The notes: generated by a model not told the origin, from the letters alone. A stretch of DNA of 64,000 nucleotides from Oscillospiraceae bacterium (GCA_902787975.1 CADAIP010000013.1:50310-114309); one strand, 5' to 3'. Numbered from the stretch's first letter, positions 8,999-16,942 are shown. Made by a program: numbers and translations.

Positions 8999-9370
8999 TC
9001 AAGCGCCTTTACGTATCAGACTGGCCCTTATCGCATTAAAAGTGGTATCGCTTAAGAAACGTTCAATGCGTCTTGCATCGTCTTTTGCGGTATCCTCGTC
9101 AACGCCAAGTTCCATGAGGTGCCTGGTTATAAGGAGTTTGCGTTCGTATATGTGTTTGGCAAGTATTATGCCGCCTTCGGTCAGCTGTATTATTCCGTTG
9201 CCGGTATTTTTAATGAGCCCTTTATCTCTGAGCACATTTAATGCCCTGCTTACGGAAGGTCTGGTGACTTCCATGTAATTGCTGATGTCTTTAGCCCTGA
9301 CTGTATCTGATTCCAACGACAGTATATATATTGTCTCAACATAGATTTCGCTGGATTCGAGTATTGCCAT
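8999..9370 (-). CDS. Short DtxR/MntR-family metal-dependent transcriptional regulator
   Basis: A 123-residue protein with an N-terminal winged helix (residues 1-65, including SNYMEVTRPSVSRALNVLRD) and a dimerisation/metal-binding region (KHIYERKLLITRHLMELGVD, then EDTAKDDARRIE). The C-terminal SH3-like domain is absent, as in MntR-type members. It is divergent from the feo operon. An imperfect copy of the palindrome found at the feo promoter (9392-9407) lies just upstream of its start, suggesting autoregulation. I infer iron- or manganese-responsive repression of feo and the ZIP gene. Confidence 0.88.
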   Translation of the reverse strand: MAILESSEIYVETIYILSLESDTVRAKDISNYMEVTRPSVSRALNVLRDKGLIKNTGNGIIQLTEGGIILAKHIYERKLLITRHLMELGVDEDTAKDDARRIERFLSDTTFNAIRASLIRKGA

Positions 9371-9391
9371 AACAGATATCCCTTCTCAGAA

Positions 9392-9407
9392 GTTAGCAAT
9401 AACTTAC
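9392..9407. promoter_or_regulatory. Imperfect DtxR-type operator upstream of the regulator
   Basis: GTTAGCAATAACTTAC has one perfect GTTAGC half-site and a degenerate second half (ACTTAC against GCTAAC). It lies about 22 bases upstream of the DtxR-family start, a position consistent with autoregulation. Inferred only by similarity to the perfect sites at 9470, 9500 and 13940. Confidence 0.45.
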
Positions 9408-9462
9408 CAAAAATATAACCATATTTCAACATAAATATCTGTGATTTTATATACAAAACCGC

Positions 9463-9491
9463 TTGACTCGTTAGCGGTTGCTAACTATACT
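9463..9491 (+). promoter_or_regulatory. feo operon promoter
   Basis: TTGACT (9463-9468) and TATACT (9486-9491) are separated by 17 bases, a good sigma-70-type promoter. The spacer holds a perfect palindrome at 9470-9485, and a second palindrome lies just downstream of the expected start. Transcription would begin near 9498 and read into the two feoA genes. Confidence 0.75.
9470..9485. promoter_or_regulatory. DtxR-type operator, feo site 1
   Basis: GTTAGCGGTTGCTAAC is a perfect GTTAGC-N4-GCTAAC inverted repeat. It fills the spacer between the -35 and -10 elements of the feo promoter, so bound regulator would block RNA polymerase. The most likely ligand is the adjacent DtxR-family protein. Confidence 0.75.
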
Positions 9492-9499
9492 TGTTATCG

Positions 9500-9515
9500 G
9501 TTAGCAGTAGCTAAC
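9500..9515. promoter_or_regulatory. DtxR-type operator, feo site 2
   Basis: GTTAGCAGTAGCTAAC is a second perfect copy, 30 bases from site 1 centre to centre, close to three helical turns. It covers the start of the transcript, allowing two dimers on the same face of DNA. Confidence 0.75.
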
Positions 9516-9564
9516 TATAGATAGGTTTGTGCGGATCTTTTTGGCCGCGGATAGGAGAGTGGTT

Positions 9565-9777
9565 ATGATGCCTTTGGCATATGCAGATCTGGGACAGCCC
9601 CAGATTATTAAAAAAATTGGCGGAAATCCTGAAATGAAAAAACACCTTGAAGACATGGGCTTCACTGTAGGAGGTGAAGTTAGTGTAGTCAGCAGCATTG
9701 GCGAGAACCTGATAGTCAAGGTGAAGGAAAGCCGCGTGGCTGTCAGTGAAGAGTTAGCAAAGAAAATAATGATATAA
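9565..9777 (+). CDS. feoA: FeoA-domain protein (first copy)
   Basis: A 70-residue SH3-like FeoA protein. Residues about 25-70 carry the family pattern: HLEDMGFTVGGEVSVVSS, then NLIVKVKESRVAVSEELAKKI. I chose the ATG at 9565 because ATAGGAGAG lies 7 bases upstream; an earlier in-frame start would overlap the promoter and operator region. FeoA is a small cytosolic partner of the FeoB ferrous-iron transporter. It is first in the operon, 13 bases before the second feoA. Confidence 0.88.
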   Translation: MMPLAYADLGQPQIIKKIGGNPEMKKHLEDMGFTVGGEVSVVSSIGENLIVKVKESRVAVSEELAKKIMI

Positions 9778-9790
9778 GGAGGATTGGTCT

Positions 9791-10012
9791 GTGAGGACAT
9801 TAAGAGAAGTTAAGGTCGGTGAGACTGTCAAGGTCACAAAGCTTAACGGTGAGGGTGCCGTAAAGCGCAGAATCATGGACATGGGCATCACAAAGGGTGT
9901 TGAGATCTATGTCCGTAAAGTTGCACCGCTCGGAGATCCTGTTGAAGTTACGGTAAGAGGGTATGAGCTCTCACTCCGTAAGGCAGATGCCGAGATGGTT
10001 GTAATCGAGTAA
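9791..10012 (+). CDS. feoA: FeoA-domain protein (second copy)
   Basis: A 73-residue FeoA protein with the classical core: VKVTKLNGEGAVKRRIMDMG, then a PLGDPVEV loop and GYELSLRKADAEMV. This copy is closer to the textbook FeoA pattern than the first. It starts with GTG, preceded by AGGAGG. Tandem FeoA proteins are common in Clostridia. Its stop abuts the FeoB ribosome binding site. Confidence 0.92.
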   Translation: MRTLREVKVGETVKVTKLNGEGAVKRRIMDMGITKGVEIYVRKVAPLGDPVEVTVRGYELSLRKADAEMVVIE

Positions 10013-10030
10013 TTGAGAGGGGCATACAAA

Positions 10031-12469
10031 ATGGCAAACAGTGAAATCAAAATTGCATTAGCGGGTAACCCGAACTGCGGTAAGACAACGCTCTTTAACG
10101 CGCTTACGGGTTCAAACCAGTTCGTAGGTAACTGGCCCGGCGTTACGGTAGAAAAGAAGGAAGGTAAGCTTAAAAAGCATGACGGTGTAACTATCACTGA
10201 CCTTCCCGGTATTTATTCGCTTTCTCCTTATACATTAGAGGAAGTTGTCGCAAGAAATTACCTTATAGATGAGAATCCGGATGTTATCCTCAACATTGTT
10301 GATGGTACTAACCTGGAGCGTAACTTATATCTCACAACACAGCTTACAGAACTCGGTATCCCGGTTGTAATGGCTGTAAATATGATCGATATCGTTAACA
10401 AGAACGGCGATAAGATCAATCTCGATGCACTCTCTGAGCAGATGGGCTGCAAGGCAGTAGCGATCTCCGCTCTTAAGGGTACGGGAATCATGGAAGCTGC
10501 AGAAGAAGCTATCAAGGCTGCTAACGGTACAAAGACTCTTCCGCCTCATTCTTTCTCAGGTCCTGTAGAGCATGCCCTTGCTCATATCGAAGAAGCAGTG
10601 CTTCACGATATGAATGAGGACAAGCAGAGATGGTATGCAATCAAGATCTTCGAGCGCGACGAGAAGATCATTGCAAAGCTCAACATCTCCAAAGAGAAGA
10701 TGGAGCATATCGAGAAGGATATCGCAGCAGCTGAGAAGGAACTCGATGACGATGCAGAGTCCATCATTACAAATGAAAGATATGTATATATCGCATCCAT
10801 CATCAAGAGCTGCTACAAAAAGCAGAATAAGGCTAAGCAGTCCACATCAGATAAGATCGATAAGATCGTAACAAACAGGATCCTGGCACTTCCTATTTTC
10901 GCAGTCATCATGTATGCGGTTTACTGGATTGCAATGACGGCATTCGGTGCGAGCGCCACTGACTTTACAAACGATCAGATCTTCGGTGACGGCTGGTATC
11001 TTTTCGGAATCGGACGCTCAGGCTATGAAGAGATGGTCGATGAGTGGGCAGGAGAGACAGTATTTGTTGACGATGTTAAGGCTGTGATCGATGCAGCTGC
11101 CGACAACGATGTAACCGGTGCAGAGAATCTTCAGGCAGACTTCGAAGATGCTGATTTCGGTGCATTCGAAGAAGATTACGGATTCTATGCTGATGAACTT
11201 GAAGAAAACGGATATGAACTTAACGCTGCGCTTGAAGCAGCAGGTGCCCTTGATGAGGATGGCGAGTTCACAACGCCCGGTATGGATGAAGTTGAAGGTG
11301 CGGTCTTCGTTCCCAGCATCCCTGATCTTGTAAGTTCCGGACTCGAAAAAGCCGGCGCTAACGAATTCGTTACCGGCCTTGTAGTTGACGGTATCGTAGG
11401 AGGTGTCGGTGCGGTATTGGGATTCGTACCCCAGATGCTCGTTCTCTTCTTCCTCCTCGCATTCCTTGAGTCATGCGGATACATGGCAAGAGTTGCATTC
11501 GTACTTGACCGTATCTTCAGAAGATTCGGTCTTTCAGGAAAGTCATTCATCCCTATGCTCGTATCTTCAGGATGCGGCGTTCCGGGTATCATGGCGTCAA
11601 GAACTATCGAGAGCCAGCGTGACCGCAGGATGACCATCATGACAACAACATTCATTCCCTGTGGTGCAAAGCTCCCTATCATTGCTCTTATCTCTGCAGC
11701 ACTCTTCCGTCACACATTCATGGGTGGTGCATGGGTTGCTCCTGCTGCATACTTCATCGGTGTTGCTGCAGTAATCATCTCAGGTATCCTTCTTAAGAAG
11801 ACAAAGATGTTCGCAGGCGATCCCGCTCCTTTCGTAATGGAGCTCCCTGCATATCACTGGCCTACACTTGGAAATCTCTTAAGATCAATGTGGGAGAGAG
11901 GCTGGTCCTTCATCAAGAAAGCAGGAACGGTAATCCTTATTTCTTCGATCGTGATCTGGCTTGGTTCCGTATTCGGAAACACAGATGCCGGATTCGGATT
12001 CGATCCTGATATGGAACTTGAATCATCCGTATTAGGCATTGTTGGCGGAGCAATCAAGTGGATCTTTGCTCCTATCGGTTTTGCAAATATCAAGGCTACT
12101 ATCGCTACGATCATGGGTCTTGTTGCAAAGGAAGAAGTTGTCGGTGTATTCGGTGTCCTTGACTTCGAAGGTCTCACTGCTCTTGCGGGATTCTCTTTCC
12201 TCATCTTCAACCTCCTCTGCGCTCCTTGCTTCGCTGCTATCGGTGCGATCAAGCGTGAGATGAACTCAGCTAAGTGGACTTGGTTTGCAATCGGCTATCA
12301 GTGCGTATTCGCTTATGCGATCTCACTTATCGTTTACCAGTTCGGCCTCCTTTTCTCAGGCTCGGTAAACGTTATCGGCTTGATCTTTGCGATCCTTGTA
12401 CTTGCAGGACTCTGCTTCCTCGTATTCAGACCTGCCAAGAAGTACACTGGCGCAGTAAAAGAGAATTAA
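10031..12469 (+). CDS. feoB: Ferrous iron transporter B with enlarged extracytoplasmic loop
   Basis: An 812-residue FeoB. The N-terminal G domain has G1 at residues 12-19 (GNPNCGKT), DLPGIYSL as G3 and AVNMID as G4, followed by the helical insulator region to about residue 280. The membrane domain contains the two Gate motifs, including SSGCGVPGIMASRTIE and CGAKLPI. An acidic stretch of roughly 100 residues or more (about 330-440, rich in D/E/A) is inserted between the first and second membrane segments, making the protein longer than common FeoBs. The ATG at 10031 is preferred over a TTG 18 bases earlier because GAGAGGGG precedes it. It imports Fe(II) across the inner membrane using GTP. Confidence 0.95.
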   Translation: MANSEIKIALAGNPNCGKTTLFNALTGSNQFVGNWPGVTVEKKEGKLKKHDGVTITDLPGIYSLSPYTLEEVVARNYLIDENPDVILNIVDGTNLERNLYLTTQLTELGIPVVMAVNMIDIVNKNGDKINLDALSEQMGCKAVAISALKGTGIMEAAEEAIKAANGTKTLPPHSFSGPVEHALAHIEEAVLHDMNEDKQRWYAIKIFERDEKIIAKLNISKEKMEHIEKDIAAAEKELDDDAESIITNERYVYIASIIKSCYKKQNKAKQSTSDKIDKIVTNRILALPIFAVIMYAVYWIAMTAFGASATDFTNDQIFGDGWYLFGIGRSGYEEMVDEWAGETVFVDDVKAVIDAAADNDVTGAENLQADFEDADFGAFEEDYGFYADELEENGYELNAALEAAGALDEDGEFTTPGMDEVEGAVFVPSIPDLVSSGLEKAGANEFVTGLVVDGIVGGVGAVLGFVPQMLVLFFLLAFLESCGYMARVAFVLDRIFRRFGLSGKSFIPMLVSSGCGVPGIMASRTIESQRDRRMTIMTTTFIPCGAKLPIIALISAALFRHTFMGGAWVAPAAYFIGVAAVIISGILLKKTKMFAGDPAPFVMELPAYHWPTLGNLLRSMWERGWSFIKKAGTVILISSIVIWLGSVFGNTDAGFGFDPDMELESSVLGIVGGAIKWIFAPIGFANIKATIATIMGLVAKEEVVGVFGVLDFEGLTALAGFSFLIFNLLCAPCFAAIGAIKREMNSAKWTWFAIGYQCVFAYAISLIVYQFGLLFSGSVNVIGLIFAILVLAGLCFLVFRPAKKYTGAVKEN

Positions 12470-12480
12470 AGGTGTTTTGA

Positions 12481-12669
12481 ATGGTTGAGTGGCTTGCAGC
12501 TAATTGGGTAAACATAATCATCCTCGCTAGTGTCGGAGGGCTTATCGCTCTTGCGGTGATCGTGATGATCAAAGACAAGAAGGCAGGAAAGAGTTCGTGC
12601 GGATGCAACTGCGCGAAGTGTGCGATGGCCGGTAAATGTCATTCACAAACTAAAGCAAATAAGTCCTGA
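12481..12669 (+). CDS. FeoB-associated Cys-rich membrane protein
   Basis: A 62-residue protein with one transmembrane helix (about residues 9-31), a short basic stretch and a cysteine cluster (SSCGCNCAKCAMAGKC). This is the pattern of the small protein repeatedly found directly after feoB in Clostridia. It starts 11 bases after the FeoB stop. A role in handling iron at the inner face of FeoB is inferred from location. Confidence 0.85.
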   Translation: MVEWLAANWVNIIILASVGGLIALAVIVMIKDKKAGKSSCGCNCAKCAMAGKCHSQTKANKS

Positions 12670-12703
12670 TTTCTCCATAAACTAAGTGCTGAAGGGGCTG
12701 TCT

Positions 12704-12722
12704 CAAATGAATTATTCGTTTG
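12704..12722. promoter_or_regulatory. Imperfect inverted repeat upstream of second DtxR gene
   Basis: CAAATGAATTATTCGTTTG is a 19-base near-palindrome about 45 bases before the second DtxR-family gene. It does not match the GTTAGC sites. It could be an operator, but there is no independent support. Confidence 0.3.
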
Positions 12723-12765
12723 TGTACAGTTAATGGTAAAATAAAATATCTTTTATGGAGGTCAC

Positions 12766-13137
12766 ATGACTATGCAGGAATCCGGTGAAATGTATCTTGA
12801 ATCTATATTAGTGCTTACAAAGAAGGGGGCACCTGTAAGATCTTTGGATGTGGCCAACTATCTCGGTGTTTCCAAGCCGAGCGTAAGCAGAGCGATGGGA
12901 CTGCTCAAATCCGGTAATTATATTTCCATTGATGATAAGGGACATATAACGCTTCTGGAAGATGGTCTTAAGATTGCCAAGAAGATATATGAAAGACATG
13001 TTGTCATTACGGAAATCCTGTTGGAATTGGGAGTTGACATGAAGACTGCCGAAGACGATGCTTGCCGTATCGAGCATGTAATCAGCGATAAGACCTTTAA
13101 GGCTCTTAAGAAGCACAGAAAAACGCACGGAAAATAA
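12766..13137 (+). CDS. Second short DtxR/MntR-family regulator
   Basis: A 123-residue paralogue of the protein at 8999. It shares the opening GEMYLES/SEIYVET block, the recognition helix region YLGVSKPSVSRAMGLLKSG and the EDDACRIE metal-binding helix. It too lacks an SH3-like domain. GGAGG precedes the ATG by 4-5 bases; a second ATG two codons later is also possible. Its own upstream region has no GTTAGC palindrome, so it may answer to a different metal or site. A strong terminator follows. Confidence 0.88.
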   Translation: MTMQESGEMYLESILVLTKKGAPVRSLDVANYLGVSKPSVSRAMGLLKSGNYISIDDKGHITLLEDGLKIAKKIYERHVVITEILLELGVDMKTAEDDACRIEHVISDKTFKALKKHRKTHGK

Positions 13138-13172
13138 TCCGTCATATTTCTGTTTGATTTATCTAACAAATA

Positions 13173-13213
13173 AAAGAACCCGGCTCCAAAAGGGGACATG
13201 AGCCGGGTTCTTT
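13173..13213. terminator. Bidirectional rho-independent terminator
   Basis: A perfect 14-base stem (AAAGAACCCGGCTC at 13173-13186 with its complement at 13200-13213) and a 13-base loop. It has a T run on either strand. It ends the second DtxR gene and the convergent enolase fragment. Confidence 0.85.
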
Positions 13214-13235
13214 CTATGAAGTCAGATAGAGGAAA

Positions 13236-13884
13236 TTACTTTTTAATGTGGAATGCTTCCATCTGCGGATAAACTGCAGCAGTTCCGAGCTGCTCTTCGA
13301 TCCTGAGAAGCTGGTTGTATTTGGCAACACGCTCACTTCTTGAAGGAGCACCTGTCTTGATCTGACATGTGTTAAGAGCTACAGCAAGATCAGCGATAGT
13401 TGTATCAGCAGTCTCGCCTGAACGGTGAGAAGAAATTGCTGTGTAGCCTGCGGCGTGAGCCATCTTGATAGCTTCAAGAGTCTCGGATACAGAACCGATC
13501 TGATTGAGCTTGATGAGGATGGAGTTACCAGCTCCGAGCTTGATACCCTTGGATAGTCTTTCTGTATTGGTTACGAAAAGATCATCGCCTACGAGCTGGA
13601 CTTTATTACCGATCTTGGCTGTCATTTTCTGCCAGCCTTCCCAGTCTTCTTCATCAAGACCATCTTCGATTGAGATGATAGGATATTTATCTACAAGAGA
13701 TTCCCAGTGAGCGATAAGCTCATCTGATGTAAATTCCTTGCCGGACTTAGGCTGCTTATAGAAACCTTTACCTTTTTCGCTCTTCCATTCAGAAGATGCT
13801 GCATCCATGGCGATCATGAAATCCTTGCCGGGCTCATATCCGGCAGCTTTGATCGCTTCAAGGATCTTCTCGATAGCCTCTTCT
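13236..13884 (-). pseudogene. eno: 5'-truncated enolase
   Basis: The reverse strand encodes the C-terminal half of enolase: a [20 protein letters not shown] block, then [35 protein letters not shown] and [20 protein letters not shown] through to a normal end. Family length is about 430 residues; only about 215 are present. In-frame enolase coding runs upstream to an EEAIEKI segment at about 13884 and is then interrupted by TGA, with unrelated sequence beyond. The N-terminal domain and part of the active site are missing, so it cannot be a working enolase. A full copy is presumably elsewhere. Confidence 0.85.
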
Positions 13885-13912
13885 CATGTAGATATTTTAT
13901 TTAGAATCTGAA

Positions 13913-13941
13913 TTGACATTGATATTTATAAATGGTAATGT
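13913..13941 (+). promoter_or_regulatory. Candidate promoter of the ZIP transporter gene
   Basis: TTGACA (13913-13918), then 17 bases, then TAATGT (13936-13941), a weak -10. The operator at 13940 overlaps the -10 end. Promoter placement is inferred. Confidence 0.5.
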
Positions 13942-13955
13942 TAGCGGTAGCTAAC
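13940..13955. promoter_or_regulatory. DtxR-type operator at the ZIP gene
   Basis: GTTAGCGGTAGCTAAC is a perfect copy of the palindrome seen twice at the feo promoter. It overlaps the candidate -10 element and lies about 50 bases before the preferred ZIP start codon. This places the ZIP gene in the same inferred regulon as feo. Confidence 0.75.
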
Positions 13956-14005
13956 TAAACTAAATGAAACCCTATAGATTCAAATGTTCTATAGAAGGTA
14001 TAGAA

Positions 14006-14788
14006 ATGTTAAAGACAGTCATACTGGGTCTTATTATCCCGTTCATCGGTACTGCCGCAGGCGCGGCTTGTGTATTCTTTCTCAAGAAGGATCTTAAGGA
14101 AGGCATACAGCGGGCACTGACAGGATTCGCGGCAGGCGTAATGGTAGCTGCTTCCATATGGAGTCTTATCGTTCCTGCCATTGAACAGTCTTCTGATAAA
14201 GGAAGGTTTGCTTTTCTCCCGGCGTTCATTGGCTTCTGGCTCGGAATACTGTTCCTTCTCTTACTTGACCATATAATCCCGCATCTTCATGTTCACATAA
14301 ACCAGGTGGAAGGTCCCAAGAGTAAGCTGACGCGTACAGTTATGCTTGTATTGGCAGTTACGCTTCATAACATTCCTGAAGGTATGGCAGTAGGCGTCGT
14401 ATATGCAGGACTCATGAGCGGATCCGCACATATAACTGCAGGTGGTGCACTGGCGCTTGCATTAGGTATTGCCATTCAGAATTTCCCTGAAGGTGCGATA
14501 ATCTCGATGCCGCTTTTTTCGGAAGGTAAGAGTAAACCTAAGTCATTTGTTCTGGGTGTTCTTTCCGGAGCAGTAGAACCTGTTTTCGGAGGGCTCACTG
14601 TTCTGATCGCAGGCCTGGTTGTTCCTGCCATGCCGTATCTGCTCTCGTTTGCAGCAGGAGCGATGCTTTATGTGGTTGTTGAAGAACTGATCCCTGAGAT
14701 GAGCCAGGGAAAGCATTCCAATATCGGTGTCATCTCTTTTGCGGTAGGCTTCAGTCTCATGATGGCTCTCGATGTAGCTCTGGGATAA
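14006..14788 (+). CDS. ZIP-family divalent metal transporter
   Basis: A 260-residue membrane protein of the ZIP (ZupT-like) family with about eight transmembrane segments. The two metal-path helices are clear: TLHNIPEGMAVGVVYAG and IAIQNFPEGAIISMPL. The His-containing loop HIIPHLHVHINQ lies before them. I prefer the ATG at 14006, with AGAAGG 7 bases upstream, over the ATG at 13964, which has no ribosome binding site. ZIP proteins import Zn, Fe or Mn; the shared operator with feo suggests iron or manganese here. Confidence 0.88.
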   Translation: MLKTVILGLIIPFIGTAAGAACVFFLKKDLKEGIQRALTGFAAGVMVAASIWSLIVPAIEQSSDKGRFAFLPAFIGFWLGILFLLLLDHIIPHLHVHINQVEGPKSKLTRTVMLVLAVTLHNIPEGMAVGVVYAGLMSGSAHITAGGALALALGIAIQNFPEGAIISMPLFSEGKSKPKSFVLGVLSGAVEPVFGGLTVLIAGLVVPAMPYLLSFAAGAMLYVVVEELIPEMSQGKHSNIGVISFAVGFSLMMALDVALG

Positions 14789-14846
14789 AGAGCAGTTAAG
14801 CTTTGCGTGTTATAATCCTAGTATCCTGATACGGACCGGTTTTATT

Positions 14847-15071
14847 ATGCGGTTGTTTAAACACGAGAAGAATCTGAAAGATGAGATAAAGTTTGATCCT
14901 GAAACGCAGTATGCCGTTATCAGGAGCTCTATCTGCACCGGTGAGAAAACTGCCGGCTTCAAGAATAAGAAGGACGGTCACTTTGTTGAGGTCATGGTGA
15001 TCAGGTCATCTGAAGACGAGAGAAGATTCAAAGAGATCTACGGTCTGGATTCGGTGCGTACCGAGTATTAA
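14847..15071 (+). CDS. Conserved small protein of unknown function
   Basis: A 74-residue soluble protein. It has the pattern FDPETQYAVIRSSICTGEKT, then AGFKNKKDGHFVEVMVIRS and an FKEIYGL ending. I recall similar short proteins in many Clostridia, without an established function. There is one Cys and no membrane segment. The ribosome binding site is weak. Confidence 0.65.
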   Translation: MRLFKHEKNLKDEIKFDPETQYAVIRSSICTGEKTAGFKNKKDGHFVEVMVIRSSEDERRFKEIYGLDSVRTEY

Positions 15072-15129
15072 TCACATAAGAATATGTGTACTTATTACTA
15101 TCTTTATTCAAAAAATCAAATAAAATAGT

Positions 15130-15157
15130 TTGATAATCAAAATAAAATGAATATAAT
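15130..15157 (+). promoter_or_regulatory. Promoter of the carboxyltransferase operon
   Basis: TTGATA (15130-15135), 16 bases, then TATAAT (15152-15157), followed by a GGAGG site at 15189. A strong consensus-like promoter in an AT-rich intergenic stretch. Confidence 0.7.
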
Positions 15158-15204
15158 GTATATTGTTATATTATCCAAAGTATTTATTGGAGGATTAGTT
15201 GATA

Positions 15205-16752
15205 ATGGATCAGAAATGGCAGGACAGTATCAGCCAGCTCAACCAGCGCAGGGAGAACGTGGCTGCTGCAGGCGGTCCGGACCGAATTGCAAAACAGCAT
15301 TCATCCGGCAAGTTGACTGCAAGAGAGCGAATGGAAGCTCTTTTCGATGACGGCACATTCGTTGAGATCAACGACCAGATCGCATCACGCTGCAGTGATT
15401 TCGGAATGGAAAAGAAAAAGAAACCCGGTGACGGCGTTGTCACGGGTTACGGATATATTCACGGCAGACTTGCTTTCGCATCGTCTCAGGATTTTACGGT
15501 AGGAGGCGGTTCATTGGGTGAAGCTCACGCAATGAAGATCTGCAGAGCCATGGATAAGGCTATGGAGATGAAGGCTCCTTTTATTTCCATCAATGACAGT
15601 GGCGGAGCAAGGATAGAAGAGGGTATCGACAGCCTTTCAGGTTATGCGGATATCTTCTACCGCAATACGATCGCATCAGGTGTTATCCCTCAGATCTCTG
15701 TAATTATGGGACCCTGTGCCGGCGGTGCTTGCTATTCTCCTGCAATCACTGACTTTATCTTCATGACTGACTATAGCCAGATGTACATCACAGGACCTGC
15801 AGTCGTTAAGTCTGTTACAGGTGAGGTCATCTCTTCAGGAAATCTCGGCGGTGCTGCAGTTCACAGCTCAACATCAGGTGTTGCCCACTTTGTATATCCT
15901 GATGATCTCTCATGCCTTAACGGCGTGCGTCAGCTTTTGGGATATCTCCCCCAGTGCAATCTTGACGATTCCATGACTGTGCCCGGCTCGGCAGTAGATA
16001 ACAGTGCTTCGTTAAGTTCGATTGTTCCTGCTGATTCAAAGAAGGCTTATGACGTCAGAAACGTTATCAATTCTCTTGTAGATGAGAACAGCTTCTTTGA
16101 AATCCAGGAATCATTTGCAAAGAACATCATCATCGGCTTCGGCCGTCTTGACGGTGAGACTATCGGTATCATCGCAAACCAGGCTTTGTATATGGCAGGT
16201 TCGTTGGAGATCAATGCATCAGATAAGGCATCTCGCTTTATCCGTTTCTGCGACTGCTTCAATATCCCGCTCCTTACACTGGTTGACGTTCCGGCATTCC
16301 TGCCCGGATCACAGCAGGAACACGGCGGTATCATCCGTCACGGCGCTAAGCTCCTTTATGCTTATTCCGAAGCTACGGTTCCGAAGGTAAGTCTCATCAT
16401 GAGAAAGGCTTACGGCGGAGCTTATATTGCGATGAACAGTAAGGGAACCGGCGCTGACGTGGTTTATGCATGGCCTATTGCCGAGATCGCAGTAATGGGT
16501 GCTTCAGGTGCCGTAAGTATCATCGGTAAGAAACAGATCGAGAATGCGGAAGATCCTGCTGCAAAGAAGGAAGAACTTCTTAATGAATATAATGACAAGT
16601 TCATGAATCCTTACATTGCTGCTGAACACGGATATGTTGACGAAGTAATCCTTCCTGAAGAGACAAGATCCAAGATCTCAGAAGCATTCAATATGCTTAA
16701 GACAAAAGAACGTTCATTGCCCTATAAGAAGCATGGCAATATCCCGTTATAA
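15205..16752 (+). CDS. Acyl-CoA carboxyltransferase, 12S/methylmalonyl-CoA decarboxylase alpha type
   Basis: A 515-residue carboxyltransferase with the two crotonase-like halves of the PccB/MmdA/transcarboxylase-12S family. The N-terminal half has KLTARERMEALFDDGTFVEI, GGGSLGEAHAMKI and SGGARIEEG; the C-terminal half has VDVPAFLPGSQQEHGGIIRH and GGAYIAMNSKG. It moves a carboxyl group between an acyl-CoA (typically methylmalonyl- or malonyl-CoA) and biotin. The ATG at 15205 or a TTG at 15199 could be the start; GGAGG fits either. It is first in a four-gene operon that contains no biotin carboxylase. Confidence 0.9.
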   Translation: MDQKWQDSISQLNQRRENVAAAGGPDRIAKQHSSGKLTARERMEALFDDGTFVEINDQIASRCSDFGMEKKKKPGDGVVTGYGYIHGRLAFASSQDFTVGGGSLGEAHAMKICRAMDKAMEMKAPFISINDSGGARIEEGIDSLSGYADIFYRNTIASGVIPQISVIMGPCAGGACYSPAITDFIFMTDYSQMYITGPAVVKSVTGEVISSGNLGGAAVHSSTSGVAHFVYPDDLSCLNGVRQLLGYLPQCNLDDSMTVPGSAVDNSASLSSIVPADSKKAYDVRNVINSLVDENSFFEIQESFAKNIIIGFGRLDGETIGIIANQALYMAGSLEINASDKASRFIRFCDCFNIPLLTLVDVPAFLPGSQQEHGGIIRHGAKLLYAYSEATVPKVSLIMRKAYGGAYIAMNSKGTGADVVYAWPIAEIAVMGASGAVSIIGKKQIENAEDPAAKKEELLNEYNDKFMNPYIAAEHGYVDEVILPEETRSKISEAFNMLKTKERSLPYKKHGNIPL

Positions 16753-16767
16753 GGAGGACTAAAGCCT

Positions 16768-16938
16768 GTGGAAGAATCATTGATCGTGGCAATGGCAGTT
16801 GCTGCAATAGCAGAAGAGAACGGCGTTGATACAAATCATGTAATCGTACGTTCCTTTAAGGAAGCTAAAAAGAGCAGTCTTGAGCAGTATATTGAAGACA
16901 ACAAGATTTCTTATCATAAATATCAATTAGGAGAATAA
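16768..16938 (+). CDS. 56-residue small protein, OadG/MmdE C-terminus-like
   Basis: A GTG-started reading frame sits between the carboxyltransferase and the biotin carrier, preceded by AAGGAGG and ending 4 bases before the next start. It encodes 56 residues beginning with [18 protein letters not shown] and ending YHKYQLGE, with a central [11 protein letters not shown]. The A-A-I-A then V-R-S pattern resembles the C-terminal tail of OadG/MmdD delta subunits and the short MmdE epsilon subunit of methylmalonyl-CoA decarboxylase. There is no transmembrane anchor. I infer a complex-stabilising role. Confidence 0.6.
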   Translation: MEESLIVAMAVAAIAEENGVDTNHVIVRSFKEAKKSSLEQYIEDNKISYHKYQLGE

Positions 16939-16942
16939 CAAA

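Noticed and set aside
11185..11682. Long minus-strand frame opposite feoB
   Set aside because: It is a shadow of the feoB frame: Ser/Pro/Thr-rich, no ribosome binding site and no known family.
13236..13817. Short functional enolase starting at an internal ATG
   Set aside because: Half of the protein, including the N-terminal domain and part of the active site, is absent; enolase coding extends beyond that ATG up to a stop.
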